NCBI GenBank assembly: GCA_024684155.1
Contig: JAIKXK010000245.1
Location: 1-5,975, forward strand
Direction of reading: 5' to 3'
DNA length: 5,975 nt
Source of the DNA: Lachnospiraceae bacterium
GTDB taxonomy: Bacteria; Bacillota; Clostridia; Lachnospirales; Lachnospiraceae
Shown here: piece after piece, positions 1 through 4,698 of the stretch
How positions within the stretch are numbered: position 1 is the first letter of the stretch
Layout: each line of letters begins with the position of its first letter
Translations under genes and position numbers: made by a program
Notes under the pieces: generated by a model
The model's database searches: none
The model's input: only the letters and a program-made list of their open reading frames with translations
Told to the model about the DNA's origin: nothing

Positions 1-121
1 TCTTTCTTCCCTTAGCACGACGTGATGCTAAAACTTTTCTTCCGCCTGCTGTACTCATTCTCTTACGGAATCCGTGAACCTTAGAACGAGATCTTTTCTT
101 TGGCTGAAATGTCATCTTCAT
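1..121 (-). CDS. rpmH: Large ribosomal subunit protein bL34, C-terminus cut by window edge
   Basis: This encodes bL34, a very small basic protein of the 50S subunit that packs against 23S rRNA. The minus-strand translation begins MKMTFQPKKRSRSKVHGF, and the first 40 residues are visible. The family is usually about 44 residues, so roughly four residues and the stop lie outside the window. The Arg/Lys-rich segments and the RKRMSTAGGR stretch are diagnostic. Two in-frame ATGs exist (121-119 and 115-113). The first is chosen because the SD AAGGAGGT (138-131) lies 9 nt upstream of it, and because MKMTFQP is the usual start for this group. The gene diverges from dnaA, the normal arrangement at Bacillota origins, where rnpA and yidC usually follow rpmH; those would lie beyond the left edge. 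Confidence 0.97.
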   Translation of the reverse strand, partial: MKMTFQPKKRSRSKVHGFRKRMSTAGGRKVLASRRAKGRK

Positions 122-130
122 AAATCCTAC

Positions 131-138
131 ACCTCCTT
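131..138 (-). promoter_or_regulatory. Shine-Dalgarno of rpmH
   Basis: On the minus strand this reads AAGGAGGT, a full-strength anti-16S match. It lies 9 nt from the ATG at 121-119 and 15 nt from the in-frame ATG at 115-113, so it decides in favour of the upstream start. The strength fits a highly expressed ribosomal protein gene. Confidence 0.9.
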
Positions 139-149
139 ATCCTGTGAAA

Positions 150-186
150 TAAATTTCGAAATTTACTTCGCATAAAATTACGCGAA
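150..186 (-). repeat. Two inverted repeats in the rpmH 5' leader
   Basis: Two dyads sit between the predicted rpmH start point (about 189) and its SD. One has arms TTCGC (167-171) and GCGAA (182-186) around a 10-nt loop. The other is a perfect 16-bp palindrome TAAATTTCGAAATTTA (150-165). In RNA the palindrome could fold only with a few central bases unpaired, so it could also be a DNA-binding site. There is no U-tract of a terminator kind after either. Function is unknown; leader-based control of rpmH is only a possibility. Confidence 0.45.
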
Positions 187-195
187 TGCTTTTTT

Positions 196-223
196 ATTAT
201 ATCAGAAAAACCTCTAAAGTCAA
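196..223 (-). promoter_or_regulatory. Housekeeping-type promoter of rpmH
   Basis: Read on the minus strand, there is a -35 hexamer TTGACT (223-218, 5 of 6 to consensus), a 16-bp spacer, and a perfect -10 TATAAT (201-196). Transcription would start near base 189, giving a leader of about 68 nt before rpmH. It is the best promoter match I see in the window and points away from the origin and dnaA. The start point is inferred from spacing. Confidence 0.85.
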
Positions 224-254
224 TAAAAATAAGGTTTTAAGCCATATATTAGAC

Positions 255-285
255 CTATCAACGAAAAATCCACAACATATCAACC
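255..285 (+). repeat. Three weak DnaA-box-like 9-mers at 11-bp spacing
   Basis: The 9-mers CTATCAACG (255-263), AAATCCACA (266-274) and ATATCAACC (277-285) all share ATC-A-C with the DnaA consensus TTATCCACA, with 3, 2 and 3 mismatches. They begin exactly 11 bp apart in the same orientation, placing them roughly on one face of the helix. Such spacing is compatible with cooperative binding of low-affinity sites by ATP-DnaA, but no one site is convincing alone. Confidence 0.4.
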
Positions 286-308
286 AGGTAATATTTTCTA
301 CCACAATA

Positions 309-317
309 TGTGGATAA
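309..317 (-). promoter_or_regulatory. DnaA box, exact consensus
   Basis: The plus strand reads TGTGGATAA, the exact complement of TTATCCACA. Just upstream, CCACA (301-305) forms an inverted half with TGTGG (309-313), echoing the full inverted pair about 100 bp away, although its 9-mer (297-305) has three mismatches. Confidence 0.85.
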
Positions 318-405
318 CATATTATTTTTATGTAAATAAATTCTTTATAACTTTTTAAAAAGCCCTATTTGTCTTATTTCCATCATATTAAAATTATATA
401 CAAAA

Positions 406-414
406 TTATCCACA
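406..414 (+). promoter_or_regulatory. DnaA box, exact consensus, left arm of inverted pair
   Basis: This is TTATCCACA, an exact match. With the box at 419-427 it makes a perfect inverted repeat separated by AAAA, so two DnaA molecules would sit head to head across a 4-bp spacer. Confidence 0.9.
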
Positions 415-418
415 AAAA

Positions 419-427
419 TGTGGATAA
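419..427 (-). promoter_or_regulatory. DnaA box, exact consensus, right arm of inverted pair
   Basis: The plus strand reads TGTGGATAA. It pairs with the box at 406-414 as a perfect 9-bp dyad. Confidence 0.9.
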
Positions 428-471
428 CTACATTTCATTTTTACTTTTCATTTTCGTCTGTTAATAAAAAA

Positions 472-537
472 ATGGCTTATTTTCAACAGTTAATAACTCT
501 TTTCTGGATTTTTATTTTTGTTGATAAAATAGCCCAT
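472..537. repeat. Imperfect inverted repeat overlapping the dnaA promoter
   Basis: The left arm (472-488) begins ATGGCTTATTTT and ends CAACA. The complement of the right arm (519-537) begins ATGGGCTATTTT and ends ATCAACA. The arms match apart from two substitutions and a 2-nt gap, with about 30 nt between them. Each arm ends in a DnaA-like 9-mer: TTTTCAACA at 480-488 with two mismatches, and TTATCAACA (minus) at 519-527 with one. The right arm covers the dnaA -35 region, so this could be an operator. Confidence 0.45.
519..527 (-). promoter_or_regulatory. DnaA box with one mismatch, overlapping the dnaA -35
   Basis: The plus strand reads TGTTGATAA, that is TTATCAACA on the minus strand, differing from consensus at one base. 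It covers the predicted -35 hexamer of dnaA (521-526), placing it well for DnaA to repress its own gene, as is established in other bacteria. Confidence 0.7.
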
Positions 538-549
538 TTCGTATATTAT
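521..549 (+). promoter_or_regulatory. Probable dnaA promoter
   Basis: There is a -35 TTGATA (521-526, 5 of 6), a 17-bp spacer, and a -10 TATTAT (544-549, 5 of 6). The start point would lie near 556, giving a leader of about 70 nt. An alternative reading, TTGTTG (518-523) with TATATT (542-547) at 18 bp, overlaps it. The leader has a 6-bp hairpin, TAAGGA (575-580) with TCCTTA (587-592). Confidence 0.6.
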
Positions 550-627
550 ATTAGATGGATGTTTGCAAATAATTTAAGGAGTTTCTTCCTTATTATATAT
601 ATCATTTGAAAGGTAACACGAAAACTT

Positions 628-2007
628 ATGGAACAGCTGAAAGCACTTTGGCCTGAAATCCTTCAATCTTTGAAGGAAGACTTCAATGTACAGGACATTA
701 CTTTTGACACATTTTTAAAACCATTACAAATTCATTCCGTAGAAGGTACGGATCTTTATATTCTTTATCCGGATGATTCAAATTCCGTTGCATTGAACTT
801 TATAAATAATCGCTACTCTCAACCAATCATGGTAAAGATTGCAGAATTTACCAATGTTCAATACACAATTCATATGATTTTACCAAAAGATGTGAAGGGA
901 AATCCTGATACTAACTTAGATATTCCTTCAAATGCTCCTGATTATACAAAAAGTAACAACTATATTCATTCAAATTTAAAACCAAAATTTACTTTTGATA
1001 CCTTTGTAGTAGGAGAAAATAACCGATTTGCTCAAAATGCTTCCCTTGCTGTAGCAGAAACTTCTGGTGAAGCATATAATCCTCTTTACATTCATGGTGG
1101 TCCAGGTCTTGGAAAGACACACCTTATGCATGCAATTGGAAACTACATTATAAAAGAAAACTCAGATAAACAGGTCTTATATGTCACATCTGAGGAATAC
1201 ACTAACGAAGTAATTGAAGCTATTCGTAATTCTTCAAGCAATGCTTCTGTTATGACTAAACTTCGGGAAAAATATAGAAATGTTGATGTACTGATGATTG
1301 ATGATATTCAGTTCATTATTAATAAACCAAGTACCCAGGATGAGTTTTTCCACACCTTTAATTATTTACATGATGCCGGAAAACAGATTGTTATTACATC
1401 GGATCGTCCACCAAAGGAACTTGAAACCTTGGATATGAGATTTAGAACACGATTTGAGATGGGACTTATGGTAGAAATTACCTATCCGAACTACGAAACT
1501 CGTGTTGCCATTCTTAGAAAAAAATCAGAAGAACGTAACGTTCATTTTGATGATGAGATTTTAAATTATATTGCTTCTAATATTCACTCAAACGTCAGAG
1601 AAATTGAAGGAGCTTTAAATAAACTAATTGCCTACTCTACTTTAGAAAAAACAGAAATTACAATTGAAATAGCTGAAAGAGAATTACAAAATATTATTTC
1701 TCCTGAAAAACCAAGAGAAATTACTCCACAGTTAATTATTGAAGTAGTTGCAGAACATTACAATATTTCTGTAGATCAAATGATTTCAAAGAATCGTTCT
1801 GCTAATATTTCAAGACCAAGACAAATTGCAATGTTTTTATGTCGTCAAATGGTTGATACTCCTCTTGATGCCATTGGAACACTACTTGGAGGAAGAGATC
1901 ATACTACAATTATTCACGGAACTAAAAAAATCCAGAATGAGTATGACGAAAATCCTGAAGTAAAAAAAGAAATTGATTCTATTAAAAAGAAAATCAATCC
2001 AAATTAA
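628..2007 (+). CDS. dnaA: Chromosomal replication initiator protein DnaA
   Basis: DnaA is the AAA+ ATPase that binds DnaA boxes, oligomerises on oriC, melts the origin and recruits the helicase. At 459 residues it is complete and of normal length. Domain I is about residues 1-85, linked by a short poorly conserved domain II. Domain III starts near 118 (FTFDTFVVGENNRFA) and carries Walker A GGPGLGKT (157-164), Walker B LMIDD (222-226), sensor I ITSD (256-259), an arginine-finger segment RTRFEMG (273-279) and sensor II VREIEGAL (323-330). Domain IV, the DNA-binding helix-turn-helix, contains SRPRQIAM and the family signature GGRDHTTIIHG (421-431). The start is firm: an in-frame TGA lies 21 nt upstream (607-609) with no alternative start codon between. 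The SD is modest (AAAGGT, 609-614) with a longish 13-nt spacer, which may keep translation low. It is flanked on both sides by box-rich DNA, and its promoter is overlapped by a DnaA-like box. Confidence 0.99.
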   Translation: MEQLKALWPEILQSLKEDFNVQDITFDTFLKPLQIHSVEGTDLYILYPDDSNSVALNFINNRYSQPIMVKIAEFTNVQYTIHMILPKDVKGNPDTNLDIPSNAPDYTKSNNYIHSNLKPKFTFDTFVVGENNRFAQNASLAVAETSGEAYNPLYIHGGPGLGKTHLMHAIGNYIIKENSDKQVLYVTSEEYTNEVIEAIRNSSSNASVMTKLREKYRNVDVLMIDDIQFIINKPSTQDEFFHTFNYLHDAGKQIVITSDRPPKELETLDMRFRTRFEMGLMVEITYPNYETRVAILRKKSEERNVHFDDEILNYIASNIHSNVREIEGALNKLIAYSTLEKTEITIEIAERELQNIISPEKPREITPQLIIEVVAEHYNISVDQMISKNRSANISRPRQIAMFLCRQMVDTPLDAIGTLLGGRDHTTIIHGTKKIQNEYDENPEVKKEIDSIKKKINPN

Positions 2008-2011
2008 CAAG

Positions 2012-2020
2012 TTATTCACA
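2012..2020 (+). promoter_or_regulatory. DnaA box with one mismatch
   Basis: This is TTATTCACA, one base from TTATCCACA, starting 5 bp after the dnaA stop codon. A weaker copy TTATTCAAA follows at 2023-2031, again 11 bp downstream in the same orientation. Confidence 0.65.
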
Positions 2021-2046
2021 TTTTATTCAAAACTTATTAAAAACAG

Positions 2047-2066
2047 TGTGAAAAAAATGTGAAAAA
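2047..2066 (-). repeat. Tandem 9-mer TGTGAAAAA, DnaA-box-like
   Basis: TGTGAAAAA occurs at 2047-2055 and 2058-2066, 11 bp apart. On the minus strand each reads TTTTTCACA, two mismatches from the DnaA consensus and one from the site at 2012-2020. The same 9-mer occurs in the opposite orientation at 2200-2208. A repeated exact sequence at helical spacing suggests a bound site. Confidence 0.5.
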
Positions 2067-2080
2067 CGAAATGACCAAAC

Positions 2081-2117
2081 AGAATAAGAAAAAGTTATTC
2101 TACTGAATTCAGAATAA
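2081..2117. repeat. Alternating inverted 7-mer, three copies
   Basis: AGAATAA (2081-2087), TTATTCT (2095-2101) and AGAATAA (2111-2117) alternate in orientation with spacers of 7 and 9 nt. The central copy can pair with either neighbour, giving two mutually exclusive 7-bp hairpins. There is no trailing T-run, so a terminator is unlikely. Confidence 0.5.
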
Positions 2118-2199
2118 ACTAACAGTGTTAAAAACAGTTTCCAAATAATAACTTTTTACCTGAAAGCCTTGAAAATACTGGATTTTTTTAGATATCAAC

Positions 2200-2208
2200 T
2201 TTTTCACA
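2200..2208 (+). promoter_or_regulatory. DnaA-box-like site TTTTTCACA
   Basis: Two mismatches separate this from TTATCCACA, but it is an exact inverted copy of the tandem 9-mers at 2047-2066. It sits immediately before a short C-run and the AT-rich run, where a DnaA site would be expected to border the unwinding element. Confidence 0.45.
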
Positions 2209-2231
2209 ACCCTTAATAATAATAAGATTAT
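2203..2231 (+). promoter_or_regulatory. Possible dnaN promoter
   Basis: TTCACA (2203-2208, 5 of 6 to the -35 consensus), a 17-bp spacer and GATTAT (2226-2231, 4 of 6) would start transcription near 2238, about 34 nt before dnaN. A rival is TTGAAA (2169-2174) with TATCAA (2193-2198) at 18 bp. Neither is strong, and read-through from dnaA is also plausible because no terminator separates the genes. Confidence 0.3.
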
Positions 2232-2250
2232 AAATATATATGATAGATAG
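2209..2250. other. AT-rich run, candidate DNA unwinding element
   Basis: After ACCC (2209-2212) the sequence is nearly all A/T for about 30 bp: four TAA units (2214-2225), then a stretch centred on ATTATAAATATATAT. Position just after a DnaA-like site and just before dnaN matches where unwinding occurs in B. subtilis. Assignment as the melting site is inference. Confidence 0.45.
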
Positions 2251-2271
2251 ATGGAAAGGAGCCTCTTAAAA

Positions 2272-3381
2272 ATGAAAATCACTTGTTCACAAAGCGAATT
2301 GGCAAAAGGCATAAATATTGTATCAAAGGCAGTTCCTACCAGAACTACAATGGCTATTTTAGAATGTATCCTTATTGATGCTACTTCTAATGAAATCAAA
2401 CTCACTGCTAATGATATGGAAATTGGAATTGAATCAATTATTGAAGGTGAGATTGAAGAAAAAGGTATTATTGCATTAGATGCAAAGCTATTTGCTGAAG
2501 AGGTTCGTAAATGTCCTCCTGTTGATGTAACTATTGAAAGTGATGATAACTATAAAACAGTAATTCGTGCTGGTGAACTTAGTTATGACATTGTTGGAAA
2601 GCCAGGAGAAGATTTTTCAAAGATTCCAGTAATTCCAAGAAATGAACCAGTTATTATGTCCCAGTTTTCATTAAGAGAAGTAATCCGTCAGACAAGCTTT
2701 ACCATTAATGAAGCAAATTCCAATAATAAAATGATGACTGGCGAATTAATTGAAATCACTGGTGATAATTTAAAAGCAGTTGCTCTTGATACTTCAAGAA
2801 TTTCTATCAGAAATATGAAATTAAAAGAGTCTTATTCTGATAAAAAGGTAATTGTACCTGGAAAAACTTTAAATGAAATTGCAAAGATTGTTACTGGTGG
2901 AGCAGAAGATATGGTAGAAATCTTCTTTACCGATAACCATATTATCTTCGAATTTGAAAAAACTACTGTTGTATCAAGATTAATTGATGGTGAATTCTTT
3001 AAGATTGACCATATGTTCTCGAATGATTACGAAACAAAGATTCGTGTTAATAAAAAACAGCTTTTAGAAGGTATTGATCACTGTACTCCTATTTTGAATA
3101 ACAGCGCAGAAAAGAAACCTTTCATTATGGATGTAAAAGATAATGATATGAATCTTCGTATTGCTGCAGTTGGTAATGGAATGAAAGACAAGGTATCCAT
3201 TGAAAAAGATGGAAAAGATATTACCATCGGATTTAATCCAAAATTCTTTATTGATGCTCTTCGTGTCATTGATGAAGAAGAAGTTAACCTTTATATGGTA
3301 AATCATCGTTCCCCTTGTTTTATTAGAGATGAGGAAGATAGCTTTATTTATGTAATTCTTCCCGTAAATTTACAGGAATAA
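2272..3381 (+). CDS. dnaN: DNA polymerase III beta sliding clamp
   Basis: This encodes the ring-shaped clamp that tethers the replicative polymerase to DNA and docks repair and regulatory proteins; it acts as a dimer of three-domain subunits. From ATG 2272 it has 369 residues, close to the family norm of about 366-380. It begins MKITCSQSELAKGI, as is typical. Visible family segments include VVSRLIDGEF (233-242) and the C-terminal IYVILPVNLQE, whose LPV aligns with the peptide-binding MPM of the E. coli clamp. An in-frame ATG at 2251 would add seven residues, but it overlaps the SD AAAGGAG (2255-2261), which is spaced 10 nt from 2272, so 2272 is the start. The S4 gene follows after 4 nt, pointing to an operon. 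Confidence 0.98.
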   Translation: MKITCSQSELAKGINIVSKAVPTRTTMAILECILIDATSNEIKLTANDMEIGIESIIEGEIEEKGIIALDAKLFAEEVRKCPPVDVTIESDDNYKTVIRAGELSYDIVGKPGEDFSKIPVIPRNEPVIMSQFSLREVIRQTSFTINEANSNNKMMTGELIEITGDNLKAVALDTSRISIRNMKLKESYSDKKVIVPGKTLNEIAKIVTGGAEDMVEIFFTDNHIIFEFEKTTVVSRLIDGEFFKIDHMFSNDYETKIRVNKKQLLEGIDHCTPILNNSAEKKPFIMDVKDNDMNLRIAAVGNGMKDKVSIEKDGKDITIGFNPKFFIDALRVIDEEEVNLYMVNHRSPCFIRDEEDSFIYVILPVNLQE

Positions 3382-3385
3382 TCAC

Positions 3386-3601
3386 ATGGAAGAAATAAAA
3401 ATCAGAGAAGAAGACGAGTTTATTAAATTAGGCCAGTTGCTAAAAAAAGCAGCTATGGTTTCCTCCGGAGTGGAAGCAAAAATTGTAATCCAGGATGGAG
3501 AAGTTACAGTAAATGGAGAAGTTGATACAAGACGTGGTAGAAAATTATACGACGGCGATGTAGTTACTTTTAATGGCGAAACTGTAAAGGTGGTCAAATG
3601 A
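3386..3601 (+). CDS. yaaA: Small S4-domain RNA-binding protein YaaA (RecF-adjacent family)
   Basis: This 71-residue protein consists almost entirely of an S4-like fold, a small RNA-binding module. The family pattern is clear: FIKLGQLLKKAAMVSSG (12-28), then the VTVNGEVDTRRGRKLYDGD core (40-58), where the basic RRGRK segment probably contacts RNA. It matches the family usually found between dnaN and recF in Bacillota (yaaA, also called rlbA, in B. subtilis); it is unrelated to the E. coli gene named yaaA. Its exact role is not well established. The SD CAGGAA (3373-3378) overlaps the end of dnaN, whose stop is 4 nt upstream. Its own stop overlaps the recF start (ATGA), so translation of the two is probably coupled. 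A minus-strand open frame covering nearly the same bases is a shadow. Confidence 0.93.
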   Translation: MEEIKIREEDEFIKLGQLLKKAAMVSSGVEAKIVIQDGEVTVNGEVDTRRGRKLYDGDVVTFNGETVKVVK

Positions 3602-4686
3602 TTATAAAATCATTGGAATTACAGAATTTTCGTAATTATGAAACCATGGAAATTCACTTTGATCCGGCCACAAATATTATATTTGGTGATAACGCTCAAG
3701 GAAAAACAAATATTTTAGAAGCCTGCTACTTAAGTGGAATTAGTAAATCTCATAAGGGTAGTCATGATAAAGATATGATTCGCTTCGGTGAAAAAGAAGC
3801 TCATATTAGAACTATTATTGAAAAAAAGGGAAGAGATTATCAAATTGATCTTCACCTTAGAAGAAATAAAACAAAGGGAATTGCTATTAATCAAATTCCC
3901 ATAAAGAAGGCTACAGAATTATTTGGATATTTAAATATTATTTTCTTTTCCCCAGAGGATTTAAATATTATAAAAAACGGTCCTGGTGAAAGAAGAAGAT
4001 TTATTGATGTAGAGCTTTGTCAGTTAGATAAAATCTATCTTAGTAATTTATCTAATTACAATAAGATTTTAAATAATAGAAATAAGCTTCTAAAAGACAT
4101 TTACTTTAATCCATCTTTAAGAAGCACATTAGATGTGTGGGATGAACAGCTAATTTCCTATGGAAAAAAAATTATAAAAAGACGTCGCGAGTTCATTGAT
4201 GAAATATCAGGAATTGTTCACGATATGCACTACAAGATTTCTGGAGAAAAGGAAGATTTACAGATTTCTTATGAACCGGATGTAGAGGACTTTTTATTTG
4301 TAGACGAACTTTTTAGAGTAAAAGAAAAGGATTTAAAGTTTGGAACCACTAGTGTTGGACCTCACAGAGATGACTTAAAGTTTACAATTTCCGGAGTAGA
4401 TATTAGAAAGTTTGGGTCTCAAGGTCAACAAAGAACCTGTGCCCTATCTCTAAAACTATCTGAAATAAAAATTGTGGAAGATACTATATCGGATAAACCT
4501 GTGTTGTTATTAGATGATGTGTTGTCTGAACTTGATAGTACAAGACAAAATTATCTTTTAAATAGTTTATATGATACGCAAACCATTATTACATGTACGG
4601 GTTTGGATGATTTTGTAAAAAATAGATTTGAAATTAACAAAGTTTTTGAAGTTATTTCAGGAACAGTCACAGAAAGAAACGAATAA
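3598..4686 (+). CDS. recF: DNA replication and repair protein RecF
   Basis: RecF is an SMC-like ATPase that, with RecO and RecR, helps load RecA at single-stranded gaps and stalled forks. At 362 residues it is full length. It opens with IKSLELQNFRNY, the usual RecF N-terminus. Walker A is GDNAQGKT (30-37). The ABC signature region is GSQGQQRT (273-280), preceded by GPHRDD (254-259). Walker B and D-loop are VLLLDDVLSELD (302-313), with the catalytic acidic residues present. The middle helical arm includes the GERRRFID segment. The ATG overlaps the stop of the S4 gene by ATGA, and the SD AAAGG (3586-3590) lies inside that gene 7 nt ahead. gyrB follows after only 12 nt, without the small remB/yaaB gene that lies between them in B. 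subtilis. Confidence 0.98.
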   Translation: MIIKSLELQNFRNYETMEIHFDPATNIIFGDNAQGKTNILEACYLSGISKSHKGSHDKDMIRFGEKEAHIRTIIEKKGRDYQIDLHLRRNKTKGIAINQIPIKKATELFGYLNIIFFSPEDLNIIKNGPGERRRFIDVELCQLDKIYLSNLSNYNKILNNRNKLLKDIYFNPSLRSTLDVWDEQLISYGKKIIKRRREFIDEISGIVHDMHYKISGEKEDLQISYEPDVEDFLFVDELFRVKEKDLKFGTTSVGPHRDDLKFTISGVDIRKFGSQGQQRTCALSLKLSEIKIVEDTISDKPVLLLDDVLSELDSTRQNYLLNSLYDTQTIITCTGLDDFVKNRFEINKVFEVISGTVTERNE

Positions 4687-4698
4687 TTTGGAGGACTT

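Larger units (their letters stand above)
241..627. other. Upstream half of the chromosomal replication origin (oriC)
   Basis: This gene-free, strongly AT-rich stretch lies between the rpmH promoter and dnaA. It contains three exact DnaA boxes (TTATCCACA or its complement at 309-317, 406-414, 419-427), a one-mismatch box at 519-527, and several weaker relatives. The 318-405 stretch between the exact boxes is almost pure A/T, including a 12-bp palindrome CTTTTTAAAAAG (351-362). Location beside dnaA plus clustered boxes is the standard signature of a Bacillota origin, equivalent to the incA/incB side of B. subtilis. The only open frame here (418-609) starts inside a DnaA box and codes for a low-complexity Phe/Ile-rich peptide, so I do not call it a gene. 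Confidence 0.85.
2037..2140 (+). repeat. 13-bp direct repeat pair
   Basis: TTAAAAACAGTGT (2037-2049) recurs as TTAAAAACAGTTT (2128-2140), differing at one base. The copies start 91 bp apart. The shorter AACAGTGT also recurs at 2121-2128, just ahead of the second copy. Function is unknown; iteron-like sites are one possibility. Confidence 0.45.
2008..2271. other. Downstream half of the origin (dnaA-dnaN intergenic region)
   Basis: These 264 bp without a gene are AT-rich and packed with short repeats. They include a one-mismatch DnaA box (2012-2020), three copies of the 9-mer TTTTTCACA or its complement, a 13-bp direct repeat, a three-copy 7-mer and a terminal AT run. In B. subtilis the equivalent interval holds the DnaA boxes and the unwinding element where strand opening begins. 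The same role here is inferred from position, composition and box-like content. No exact TTATCCACA occurs in it. An open frame on the minus strand (2109-2405) runs into dnaN antisense and is not credible. Confidence 0.7.

Noticed and set aside
418..609. Plus-strand open frame of 63 codons upstream of dnaA
   Set aside because: It starts inside an exact DnaA box, has no SD, runs through the dnaA promoter, and codes for a low-complexity Phe/Ile/Tyr-rich peptide expected from AT-rich DNA.
1346..1354. TTTTCCACA inside dnaA, one mismatch from a DnaA box
   Set aside because: It falls in codons for the conserved Phe-Phe-His-Thr segment, and there is no cluster or partner site around it; chance is the simplest reading.
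2081..2117. Rho-independent terminator for dnaA
   Set aside because: The hairpins are A/T-only apart from one G/C pair per arm and lack a downstream T-run, so they would not make an effective terminator.
2251..2271. Earlier ATG for dnaN
   Set aside because: The ATG at 2251 lies right beside the AAAGGAG SD that serves the ATG at 2272, and the added residues MERSLLK are not part of the clamp N-terminus.
2109..2405. Minus-strand open frame across the dnaN start
   Set aside because: It is antisense to the well-supported 5' end of dnaN and the origin DNA; its sequence resembles no family I know and the hydrophobic run reflects AT-rich complement.
3064..3306. Two minus-strand open frames inside dnaN (3064-3306 and 3078-3269)
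   Set aside because: Both lie wholly within the dnaN coding sequence, have no independent support, and are frame shadows.
3382..3597. Minus-strand open frame almost coextensive with the S4-domain gene
   Set aside because: The plus-strand product is a clear S4-family protein with an SD and operon spacing; the opposite frame is open only as its mirror.
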